Assembly (NCBI GenBank): GCA_964448105.1
Contig: CAYUVK010000081.1
Coordinates: forward strand, 1 to 22,951
DNA from: CAVQBP01 sp964448105
GTDB lineage: Bacteria > Bacteroidota > Ignavibacteria > Ignavibacteriales > Ignavibacteriaceae
Length of the DNA stretch: 22,951 bases
Direction of reading: 5' to 3'
A program made the translations under genes and the position numbers. This document shows positions 10,901-17,103 of the stretch, in pieces (position 1 is the stretch's first letter; each line of letters begins with the position of its first letter). The notes below the pieces were generated by a model, which had not been told where the DNA came from, made no database searches, and was given only the letters and a program-made list of their open reading frames with translations.

Positions 10901-12121
10901 AATAAATAGCTGATTATATATATCAGCTAACTGTTTTTCATATTGACCCAACCCGGAACTATCAATACAATTCACAGGGATTTTGACTTTTATATAATTA
11001 TCAGCTATTTCATTAATATAATTATGAATTTGTTCTGAATAATTTTCTATTGTGTAGTTTTTGTTGATATCGTTAAGACCATTTAATCCTAATTCTCTAG
11101 CCTTTCGAGGATTCTCAATTAAGTAGCTAATCTTATTTGCCAAATCTTTTACAGTGCCATTATAGAGCAAACCATTAAAACCGTTAATAATCAATTCCTT
11201 TGTACCACCGGAATTGTATCCAATAACCGGAACCCCTGATGCCATTGCCTCTAATGTCACTCTTCCCATTGCCTCATTAGGTGAGCACATTAATGCAACA
11301 TCTGATTTTAAATAATATTCAAATGGATTATTTACTTCTCCTAATACTCTAACATTATTATCTAAATTATTTAGCTGAACTATGTTATTAATCCAATTTA
11401 ACTGATCACCACCCACAATATTTAGAATAACATCCGGATACTTTTTAATTACTTCCTTAAATGCATATACGACCTGGTCTTGTCCTTTTGAAGGCCTTAC
11501 CAGACCAACAATAATAAAATTTTTAATAGGTTTAAGTCTCTTACTTTGCCATAATATTACATTTTCTTTAATATCATCTCTGGAAATAACACCATTATAA
11601 ATAACAACACTATTATTTTTTACATTCATGTAACGGTTTTTTACAGCCTCAGATATAAAAACTATCCCATCAGTATGGCTGATCAATTTTCTAAAAATCT
11701 TTTCTCCAATATCAGGAAATAATTGGTAATCTAGATCACCGAATTCTCTAAAATGCCATATATGCGGTTTTGAAATAATTTTTGATATTATTAATCCGAT
11801 ATCAATAACCGAACTGTTTGAATAAATTAAATCTACATTGTTTCTCAGGCATATATCAGTAATAGCAGGAATGGATTTTATTGTATCACTAATTCTCTTA
11901 GTTGTTAATGTTTGATTCATACCTTTATTTGTAAAAGATAATGGGAATGGTATTATATAGTTCTCGATTTGCTGATAGTCTAACGCTTCAGAGAGCTTAC
12001 CTTTGTTAGGTAAAATCACAATTGCCTGATGTCCTAAATGTTTCAATCCTGAAATCAGGTTAATTAATGATCTGTTTGCTCCGTATAGTTCTGCGTAATG
12101 TGTAAAGAAAACAATTTTCAT
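4985..12121 (-). CDS. Giant multidomain glycosyltransferase: GT4 + five GT2 + TPR + TPR + SAM methyltransferase + TPR
   Basis: This is an uninterrupted 2378-codon frame starting at ATG 12121. Domains in order: GT4, residues 1-375 (ELYGANRSL, GLVRPSKGQD, EAMGRVTLEAMASGVPVIG); GT2-A, 431-650 (DGGSTDET 467-474, NSDD 514-517); GT2-B, 661-895 (NDGSTDNS 697-704, DADD 751-754); GT2-C, 908-1140 (VVNDAGED 943-950, DDDD 994-997); GT2-D, 1175-1425 (DNASTDGT 1213-1220, NNDT 1265-1268, GYEDVDLC); GT2-E, 1465-1715 (DNNSNDGT 1503-1510, NNDI 1555-1558, FEDDDYCLRA); TPR blocks at 1735-1865 and 1888-2017; a class I methyltransferase, 2030-2216 (GAEVGVQAG 2053-2061, WIYLDADHSYEG 2137-2148); and a third TPR block, 2240-2365. 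Each GT2 keeps its nucleotide-binding and acidic metal-binding motifs, so all six transferases could be active. There is no signal peptide or membrane segment. It lies 21 bp after the 909-residue fusion. Glycan assembly on one polypeptide is inferred; substrates are unknown. Confidence 0.95.
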   Translation of the reverse strand: MKIVFFTHYAELYGANRSLINLISGLKHLGHQAIVILPNKGKLSEALDYQQIENYIIPFPLSFTNKGMNQTLTTKRISDTIKSIPAITDICLRNNVDLIYSNSSVIDIGLIISKIISKPHIWHFREFGDLDYQLFPDIGEKIFRKLISHTDGIVFISEAVKNRYMNVKNNSVVIYNGVISRDDIKENVILWQSKRLKPIKNFIIVGLVRPSKGQDQVVYAFKEVIKKYPDVILNIVGGDQLNWINNIVQLNNLDNNVRVLGEVNNPFEYYLKSDVALMCSPNEAMGRVTLEAMASGVPVIGYNSGGTKELIINGFNGLLYNGTVKDLANKISYLIENPRKARELGLNGLNDINKNYTIENYSEQIHNYINEIADNYIKVKIPVNCIDSSGLGQYEKQLADIYNQLFICAPQKKPVENSLSKKISHSKKSFLQISVVTPSYNQGKFIEQTIQSVLDQNYPNFEHIIIDGGSTDETIEILKKYPHLKWISEKDNGQADALNKGFKKATGEIIAWINSDDWYEPNTFNAVSKFFEENQDKNVVMGNCNLVDKDGKIFDRVINFERGFNELKNYRTPRSIPTQPAVFFRRKLLSESGLIDVSLNYVMDYDLWMRFAKENRFYHINQIFANYRFHKDAKIGDENWEKIYPECEKVREKCDAEKNNPLVSVVIACYNYGMYLTEAVESVINQTYQNFEIIIVNDGSTDNSAEVANHLANKYILYSIKILNQNNSGQPAISRNNGIKASKGEYILCLDADDKIAPTFLQKCVSVLEGNPSISIAYTYRQDFDGVEQVVKTEEYKFNILKYRNIISVTSLFRKKSWEDVGGYRTNVKGLEDWDFWIALGAKGYFGQLIHEPLFYYRRHDTGLFQEAIKDQKRKVAQIIINNKGIYPTEIIKNAEIFLDQIGEETNFPRVSVIIPTYNRHKNLLFAIDSVLQQSFNDFEILVVNDAGEDVQNVITEFNDNRIKYFVHKSNKGLAAARNTGLKNAKGKYIAYLDDDDVYYPDHLKILLSFLENSNYKIAYTDAYRVIQEFKDGKYVTVNKDIPFSNDFSKEKLLNLNIAPVLCFMHEKSCLNNVGWFDETLKAHEDWEFWIRFSEKYEFYHIKKITSEFRQRTDKSNMTSSQSLDFYNSYRDIIAKHYNLSKDYKDILNNQVINLNIIKQRAINSGQIKNTDEPLHVSIIIPLYNKVELTQKCLLALYKNTSHDINFEVIVVDNASTDGTASYLEFAKRVFQNFSVIANTKNKGFAKANNKGVKQAKGKYVLFLNNDTEPTPGWLKKLYEIINNDCNVAAVGSKLLFPDGSLQHAGVAIIKDRQLPDPLVARHLYWKAPSNIADANKLKTYQALTAACLLVRKKVFDEVQGFDEEYWNGYEDVDLCFKFGELGYKLVYQPGSIVFHYESQSGPERFSKVSHNINRLHKKWIDRIKPDYILEKNGQEILTDTDKIKIYIPFERQVQGPLKNEKDVESFAASIIVLTYNGLQYTKEFIESIRKNTKSKYELLIIDNNSNDGTVEFLKKFVKNESSTRIFLNEKNLGFPKGINIGLKEAKGKFIIVVNNDIVVTNGWLERMIAIAESDPRIGLVGPVSNLVSGMQLDENSKYGTIEEMHNYAAKVKQKNEGVIFEFPRIAFLCTLIKKEVIEKIGGLDERFSPGNFEDDDYCLRAQKADFKTVIAKDVFIHHFGSKSFTADGLEKYKTTLETNQKIFIDKWGATPEEIWVGGKQTKGRKIMFTLNKNEFTENLERALSLIEEKEYDVALDYLNNSVELYDKFDHEDHDPDLANLLNLAGNVSLIKGNLETAKKYFEHALNEDKNSSHACTGLGEVLFTSKNYLAAKTMYEWGVKNNPENKVAIEGLSKVNKILNLSENDNSLFNSSEETDLPAQENENIESETDRLINEAYEMFSGKKFNESLDKLSQAEKIFNGQLSKPKNTEFAASFYNMKGFNYLGLNDIDNAKACFQKALEINPDSSQAYAGLGEILFLNEYNEQAKIMFEKAVQNNPNNLFAVDGLEKINRLLNDNGSPFDSKTQSNDKLKIYHRNDFGKLFNQLELYGKGAEVGVQAGLYSQTLRDTWEGEELYLIDWWKYSPNYKDIANVSDEKQKELYFSVINRFMDNQSVQIIRKNSIEASKQFPNEFFDWIYLDADHSYEGCTNDLEAWYPKLKKGGVFAGHDYIDGELIGGTFGVKSAVDNFISSKEVNLYLTEENTIRSWYFIKSGKNFAEDKLVSNEINENLNESDYSKLQSVLNKILGASYELFSLKHFDEAIDTLNKSEELFYSISDKELIAAFENMKGFNYLGLDDKRNARESFETALNINPESSQACAGLGELFYLDGKDKEAKTMYEFAVKNNPENQYALSGLEKVNKLLAYPYNHNTLLQLK
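5027..5404 (-). repeat. TPR module copy 3 inside the giant glycosyltransferase (residues about 2240-2365)
   Basis: This third copy has ENMKGFNYLGLDDKRNAR, then SSQACAGLGELFYL, then an ending of SGLEKVNKLL. It follows the methyltransferase and ends 13 residues before the stop, so the methyltransferase is bracketed by copies 2 and 3. Confidence 0.8.
6071..6460 (-). repeat. TPR module copy 2 inside the giant glycosyltransferase (residues about 1888-2017)
   Basis: This second copy has YNMKGFNYLGLNDIDNAK, then SSQAYAGLGEILFL, then an ending of DGLEKINRLL. It matches copy 3 closely along its whole length and lies directly before the methyltransferase domain. An acidic, low-complexity linker (about 1865-1888) separates it from copy 1. 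Confidence 0.8.
6527..6919 (-). repeat. TPR module copy 1 inside the giant glycosyltransferase (residues about 1735-1865)
   Basis: This is the first of three related modules of about 130 residues. It shares with the others a TPR pair carrying SSHACTGLGEVLF, AAKTMYEWGVKNNPEN and a closing EGLSKVNKIL. It sits directly after the last GT2 domain and is the most divergent of the three in its first half. Confidence 0.75.
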
Positions 12122-12142
12122 GATCTCAGGATTAATTTATTA

Positions 12143-14872
12143 TTAATTACATATGTTAATTGGTTCGGCATTTTGCTGATAATTATGATTAGTCATTTTA
12201 TAAAGTTTATAAAGTCTAGTATTTAATTTTTTTAAATTAAATTCTTCAAGTATATGTTCCCTTGCCTGTTCAGAGAATTTTTTCCTGACATCAGGATTAT
12301 TTACCAGAATTTTCAATTTATCTGCAATACATTTAATATTTTTTTCTTCACAAAGAAATCCGGTCTGATTGTCCCTTATTATTTCAGGTATTCCAGCATG
12401 CAAAGTACTTAAAACAGGTAGTCCTGCAGATTGTGCTTCAATTAAAGTTACGGGCAGCCCTTCCTTATCTCCGTCAGAGGCAGTCATGCTTGTTAAAACA
12501 TAAATGTCTGCATCTGACATCTCCTTTACTATTTCTTCTTTTGTCTTTGAGCCTAGAAAGAAGACTTTGTTATTTATTTCAAGTTTGTTTACAAGATTTT
12601 TTAAATATTCTTCAAGCGGTCCTTCGCCAATAATTTTGTAAAAAACATTAGCCGGATTAACTTCAGCAAAGGCTCTTAACGAATATTCTATACCTTTTTT
12701 TTCAACAAGTCGTGCAACGGTAAGCAACTTAATTATCTGATCATTTTCATCCCTTGCCTTTGGAATAAAAGTATTTGCATCAACTCCATACCTGTGAACC
12801 AGCATTTTGTTTTTATTACAACCAATTGATAACAATACATTTTGCATTTCATAGCTGGGAGTGATAATTAAGTCAGCCCTGTTAAATAATTCGGTATAAC
12901 AATCAGATCCCTTTTGTTGAATATATTGAGAAGCATCTAATCCATGAAAGGAAACTATAACTGGATTATTTATACACATAAATAAATTTTGAAAAGCGAT
13001 AAAATTTTGTCCGAAATGAACATGAAACAAATCGTTCTCATTGATGCTTACCTTATTTATCCGGATAAATTCTTCTTTCCATTTTTCAGTATTTGAGGTA
13101 TTTTCCGGAAATTGAATGTATTTGACTTTACTAAACAGATTATAATGTGTTATAACAGGATGAATTAATTCCTCTTCAGAAATAGCCTGTGCCCATATTT
13201 CAATATCAATATCTTGATCTATTAAACCAGTAATCTGGTCGAGTATAAATGTTTCAGTTAATTTGGGGAAATAATAGACTATAATTATGGCTTTTAATTT
13301 ATCACCTTGTATTTTATATCTAGGAAAAGACAATAACTTATCACTTATATTTAGTACTGTTTTTTTCGCTGTACCACTAAAACCAGGTATCATAGGACCA
13401 TTTTTATAATCATCAGATACAATATCTGTTTCAAGCAATTGTCTATAAAAAGGGAAAAAACTCTCGGAAAGTTTTTTCCTATCTTCATTATTTAACGCGC
13501 TTCTTGTCAACCATAAACCAAGCATTTGTGCCATGCTGGCATTCCAGCCTCCGTAGGGTTTTATTTTTATCGAATCCAAACCGGCTGTTTTCAAATGTCT
13601 TTTTAATGCAAATGGAGTATATCGGTATTCATCATGCGGAACATCATGAAGAGGCCAAAGAAAAGGTACTGTGAAAAACAAAATCCCACCCGGTTTTAAT
13701 ACTCTATGTATTTCATTTAATACCGATTGAATATCCGGCAGATGTTCGAATAATTCCGTAGCCATTACAGTATCAACAGAATTTTCTTCTAAAGGAATTT
13801 TTTTGCCGTCCCAAAACATATCAGGTTTTACATTCTGCTGGTAAAGAGGATTTTCAATATCAATACCGATATATTTTATAATTTTACTTTTTGAAATAAT
13901 ATGTTGACGGTAAGGCATTTCGCCGCAGCCGAGATCGACAAGGATTCCACACCAGTCTGACAGTGCAAAATCTATGGCTTTTAAAATGCTCTTCCTTACA
14001 AAAAATGTATCCATACTTTCAATGGATAACTTAGGATTTAAGAACTCAACCCTATGCTTATTTTTTTTGATTGTATTTAAATTCTCGTTGTTTTTAACTT
14101 CAGTGATTTCATTTATTAAGTGTTCTATTTTTTTATCAATTTGAATATGATAAATTTTCGAAAGTATAGTTTTTATTTTTCTAAAAAAGTTAAGCTTGAC
14201 GTTAAGATTTTCAATTAATGTTAATGAAGACCAGGCCCCTTTTTTATGTAATCTGTATACAGAACCCAAAAAATCCAGATATTTAATCTTTCCATATTTT
14301 ATTAATAGAAAATATAAAGCCCAATCGCCCGGGTACATATTCCTCAGACATTCTAATTCCTCTTCATTCAATATATTTTTGAATACGACGGATGCGGTTG
14401 CTGTTCTGTTTTTCTCAAGAAGTGATTCAAAAGTCAAATCTATTTCTTCCCCTTTTTCCGGCAGAGTCCCGATTTCTTTTTGCTCATCATCGATCAACTG
14501 CGCTTCATGATAGCATGCAATATAATCCGGATTAGCTTCGAGGAAAGCAACCTGTTTTTGCAGCTTATCAGGATCGGTCCAATAATCGTCCCCTTCAAGA
14601 GCAGCAATATATTGACCACTACACTTGGGGATACAGAATTCAAATGAATTTCTTATAGCGCCAACATTCTTATCATGATAAATTGGTTTTATTACATTAG
14701 GATATTTCTTCCTGTAACTTTCAATAATTGCACGTGTGTTATCAATAGAACAATCTTCTCCAATTATTATTTCAATATCGAAGTTGGTTATTTGCATTAA
14801 TACGCTTTCAATACATTGAGTAATGTATTTTTCATGATTGTAGGTAACAGTACAAACGCTGACTTTAATCAT
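12143..14872 (-). CDS. Three-domain fusion: GT2 glycosyltransferase + SAM methyltransferase + GT4 glycosyltransferase
   Basis: This 909-residue protein has three enzymatic parts. Residues 1 to about 240 are GT2 (SVCTVTYNHEKYITQCIESVL, GEDCSIDNT at 38-46, acidic EGDD at 93-96). About 290-460 is a Methyltransf_11-type class I methyltransferase: SAM-binding LVDLGCGEMP at 311-320, ATELFEHLPD at 371-380, and VLKPGGILFFTVPF at 391-404, followed by HDVPHDEYRYT. About 526-895 is GT4 (HVHFGQNF 617-624, SFHGLD 641-646, LTVARLVEKKG 717-727, EGLPVTLIEAQSAGLPV 804-820). All three keep their core motifs and look functional. It starts inside the end of the GNAT gene (8-bp overlap), indicating one transcript and probable translational coupling. 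It has no membrane or export signal. It would transfer two sugars and methylate an intermediate, but the order and substrates are not readable from sequence. Confidence 0.95.
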   Translation of the reverse strand: MIKVSVCTVTYNHEKYITQCIESVLMQITNFDIEIIIGEDCSIDNTRAIIESYRKKYPNVIKPIYHDKNVGAIRNSFEFCIPKCSGQYIAALEGDDYWTDPDKLQKQVAFLEANPDYIACYHEAQLIDDEQKEIGTLPEKGEEIDLTFESLLEKNRTATASVVFKNILNEEELECLRNMYPGDWALYFLLIKYGKIKYLDFLGSVYRLHKKGAWSSLTLIENLNVKLNFFRKIKTILSKIYHIQIDKKIEHLINEITEVKNNENLNTIKKNKHRVEFLNPKLSIESMDTFFVRKSILKAIDFALSDWCGILVDLGCGEMPYRQHIISKSKIIKYIGIDIENPLYQQNVKPDMFWDGKKIPLEENSVDTVMATELFEHLPDIQSVLNEIHRVLKPGGILFFTVPFLWPLHDVPHDEYRYTPFALKRHLKTAGLDSIKIKPYGGWNASMAQMLGLWLTRSALNNEDRKKLSESFFPFYRQLLETDIVSDDYKNGPMIPGFSGTAKKTVLNISDKLLSFPRYKIQGDKLKAIIIVYYFPKLTETFILDQITGLIDQDIDIEIWAQAISEEELIHPVITHYNLFSKVKYIQFPENTSNTEKWKEEFIRINKVSINENDLFHVHFGQNFIAFQNLFMCINNPVIVSFHGLDASQYIQQKGSDCYTELFNRADLIITPSYEMQNVLLSIGCNKNKMLVHRYGVDANTFIPKARDENDQIIKLLTVARLVEKKGIEYSLRAFAEVNPANVFYKIIGEGPLEEYLKNLVNKLEINNKVFFLGSKTKEEIVKEMSDADIYVLTSMTASDGDKEGLPVTLIEAQSAGLPVLSTLHAGIPEIIRDNQTGFLCEEKNIKCIADKLKILVNNPDVRKKFSEQAREHILEEFNLKKLNTRLYKLYKMTNHNYQQNAEPINICN

Positions 14873-15431
14873 TTTTATCCCAATACTTATTTTTAACTAA
14901 AAGATTGGAATAATCCTGACGCGTAATTCCAACTAAAATTCTATCCCAGTATCTATTCTTTCTGAAATACCAATTTCTTTGCCTGCCTTCTTCTTTCCAA
15001 CCGCACTTCTTTAAATATACGTTCAAAGATATTTCATTGTACTCAATCATAGAACCATCTAACCTTTCAAGGTGGAGTTCCTCAAAAGCATATTTCATTA
15101 TTGTCATTATTGTATCGATACCAAATCCTTTTCCTCTGATATTCTTATCACCTAACATCATTCCGTGGAAAGCATGATTATTTTTCCAATCTATATCGAC
15201 TAGATTGGCTGTACCAATCAAACCTTCTTCTTGCGCCTCAATCGCAAACCTTTGATTTAACTGATCATTGCTTAAAGTATCGAACCATTTTTTCATATAA
15301 TCAAAAGAACTTGGGAAATGCCATCCTCCCAGCAAATACCATATTTCAGGATCATTCGCCCACTTATGCAATTCTTGGAGGTCTTTTTCCTCAATTGAAC
15401 GAAGTACTATTTTTTCCCCTTTGATATTCAT
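14865..15431 (-). CDS. GNAT-family N-acetyltransferase, probable amino-sugar acyltransferase
   Basis: This 188-residue protein is of the RimJ/RimL-like GNAT type. It opens with KIVLRSIEEKDLQELHKWANDPEI. The acetyl-CoA pyrophosphate-binding loop is RGKGFG at 99-104. Late motif B follows with YNEISLNVYLKKCGWKEEGR (131-150). The family moves an acyl group from CoA to an amine. Next to two aminotransferase-fold genes and a WbqC gene, the likely acceptor is a nucleotide-linked amino sugar, as with PseH, FdtC or PerB-like acetyltransferases in other clusters; this is inferred from context. Its ATG overlaps the stop of the upstream PLP gene by 4 bp (ATGA), and its own end overlaps the following GT2 gene by 8 bp. 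Ribosomal-protein acetylation is the alternative for this subfamily but is less likely here. Confidence 0.9.
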   Translation of the reverse strand: MNIKGEKIVLRSIEEKDLQELHKWANDPEIWYLLGGWHFPSSFDYMKKWFDTLSNDQLNQRFAIEAQEEGLIGTANLVDIDWKNNHAFHGMMLGDKNIRGKGFGIDTIMTIMKYAFEELHLERLDGSMIEYNEISLNVYLKKCGWKEEGRQRNWYFRKNRYWDRILVGITRQDYSNLLVKNKYWDKND

Positions 15432-16408
15432 ACTAGGACCTTATTCTCAATTAAATTATGAACTTCACTAATCAGATAATTCATATCATCTATTCCGTAC
15501 CTTTGATCAACTGGCAGCGGGAGTAATTGCTTAGATATTCTCTTTTCAAACTTGTAAATATTTTCATCGTCAGAGCGCTGCAATACATCTTCCCAAAAAG
15601 TCGGAATAAAAATATTTTTTTTAAAAAGAACTTCTCTATCAAAATTTGTTTCAACTAATAATGGATAAACCATAGGTACAGAATCTGTTTGTAAAGAAAG
15701 ATTCAATTGATTGATTTCCTTAAATGCAGAGTGACACATTTTATAATTTATTATTCTTTTTTCTTTTGCTTTTTGGTAATCAATATTTGAAAGAAGTAAT
15801 TCCGATAGGATTGAAACATATTTAATTTCATCGTTTAAAGACTTTTCATAAGCTACAAATTCTTTGTATGCAATCTCTTGTTTTTTGATAAGACGGTGAA
15901 CAAGATGATCATAATGAAAATCTCCATTTCTATTGAATAAGTCAGTAATTAATGGATAAGGGGAATATAAAAAAGCACCATCAGGTACACCAAAAAATTT
16001 ACGAGCTGAATTAAATGACCAGATATCTGAAAACCCCTTTTCATAAAATGCTTGTGTATTGTCGAGTATTAAATTATTGGGGTATTTTTCTATTAAATTT
16101 CCAACAGTACCTTTCATTAAGCCAAAATAATTTATATAGATTATATATTCATTATCCTTTAATAAAATATTTTCTTCCGGTTCAAGTTTCTGGTTAAGCG
16201 AATAGAATTGATAATTTATTTTTTTATTTGCTATCGGTTCTATCAAAGAATCACAAATGTAATAAGGAAGAAAAATTTTCGAGGGACTAACTTCCTTAAT
16301 TATAAGGTTGAGACAACTCCTTCCAGTAGACAAAACAGTTTGGGTTTTGTGATACTGTTCATTCCCATAGTTTAATTCAAGTTCAAAAAATCCTCCTATC
16401 GGTTTCAT
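15428..16408 (-). CDS. Divergent PLP-dependent aminotransferase-fold protein (DegT-like)
   Basis: This 326-residue protein has the outline of fold-type I PLP enzymes but is shorter than typical DegT proteins (about 370-400). Visible markers are STGRSCL at 27-33 (phosphate-binding region), LPYYICDS at 47-54, ILDNTQAF at 114-121 (D116 likely contacting the pyridine nitrogen) and SFNSARKFFGVPDGAFLYS at 131-149, with K137 the probable Schiff-base lysine. The ARKFFGVPDGA segment is a strong fingerprint. The ATG overlaps the WbqC stop by 4 bp, and its end overlaps the GNAT start by 4 bp. An AGGAG lies 13 nt upstream, rather far for a ribosome binding site. The role is probably transamination or another PLP reaction on a sugar nucleotide, or a structural partner of the DegT enzyme. 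The substrate is unknown. Confidence 0.85.
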   Translation of the reverse strand: MKPIGGFFELELNYGNEQYHKTQTVLSTGRSCLNLIIKEVSPSKIFLPYYICDSLIEPIANKKINYQFYSLNQKLEPEENILLKDNEYIIYINYFGLMKGTVGNLIEKYPNNLILDNTQAFYEKGFSDIWSFNSARKFFGVPDGAFLYSPYPLITDLFNRNGDFHYDHLVHRLIKKQEIAYKEFVAYEKSLNDEIKYVSILSELLLSNIDYQKAKEKRIINYKMCHSAFKEINQLNLSLQTDSVPMVYPLLVETNFDREVLFKKNIFIPTFWEDVLQRSDDENIYKFEKRISKQLLPLPVDQRYGIDDMNYLISEVHNLIENKVLV

Positions 16409-17103
16409 ATTAATTTATATTCTCCTAGGAGGTTTTTTATTTGTTCTTGTGAATTGAACATCATTACATCAACTATGGAAAGATTTGAAATAAATTCATT
16501 ATCGTACTGTATGTATTCAATTGGGTTTGATTTAATAAAAAATAAATCCAAGTTTGCCGCTTTAAAATTTTCTTTATTATATAATCCGATTCCACCACTA
16601 AGATTTACATAAACTTTGGCTTCCAGCAGTTTGCAAATCTCTATAACTCTGGATTCTCCCTTTAAATTATCACTCACAATAATTTCCGATGATTTTACTA
16701 TTGGTGTATTAATACCCAGATAAGAATTTATCTCAATTAGTGAATTATAAATCCAATGAGATATATTAATGCAATCAAAGCTAAGAATTCGTCTTATTAA
16801 ATCGGTTACAATTTCATAATACGCTGACTTTTTGTACGAAACTTTAATAAAATCAAGAAACTTAGAACATGTACTTTGTAATTCAACAAACTCCTTGGTA
16901 TTTATTTTATCTGTTAATGATGTTCTCTTCAATGGAAACGTGAAAAATTGGTCATGCCCATTCACCAGAAATCTATTTCTGTTAATCCACCCTCCCTTCA
17001 TGTATTGTACATCATCATAAAAAACAAATTTGTCCACCGCATCCAATAACTGGAAATACCCGATATATGGAAACAAATATGGCTGCATAATTGCAATTTT
17101 CAT
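16405..17103 (-). CDS. WbqC-like family protein
   Basis: This 232-residue protein carries the WbqC-family signature: MQPYLFPYIGYFQLL at 6-20, FYDDVQYMKGGWINRNRFL at 28-46, NLSGGIGLYNKENF at 167-180 and LSIVDVMMFNS at 208-218. The family is named after a gene of an O-antigen locus and recurs beside sugar aminotransferases. Its exact biochemical step is, to my knowledge, not firmly settled, so I name the family only. The start overlaps the DegT stop by 4 bp (ATGA), and the stop overlaps the next gene by 4 bp. It is thus embedded in a coupled four-gene block. A weak AAGAG lies about 9 nt before the ATG. No membrane segment is seen. It probably acts in the cytosol on the same amino-sugar intermediate as its neighbours. 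Confidence 0.9.
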   Translation of the reverse strand: MKIAIMQPYLFPYIGYFQLLDAVDKFVFYDDVQYMKGGWINRNRFLVNGHDQFFTFPLKRTSLTDKINTKEFVELQSTCSKFLDFIKVSYKKSAYYEIVTDLIRRILSFDCINISHWIYNSLIEINSYLGINTPIVKSSEIIVSDNLKGESRVIEICKLLEAKVYVNLSGGIGLYNKENFKAANLDLFFIKSNPIEYIQYDNEFISNLSIVDVMMFNSQEQIKNLLGEYKLI

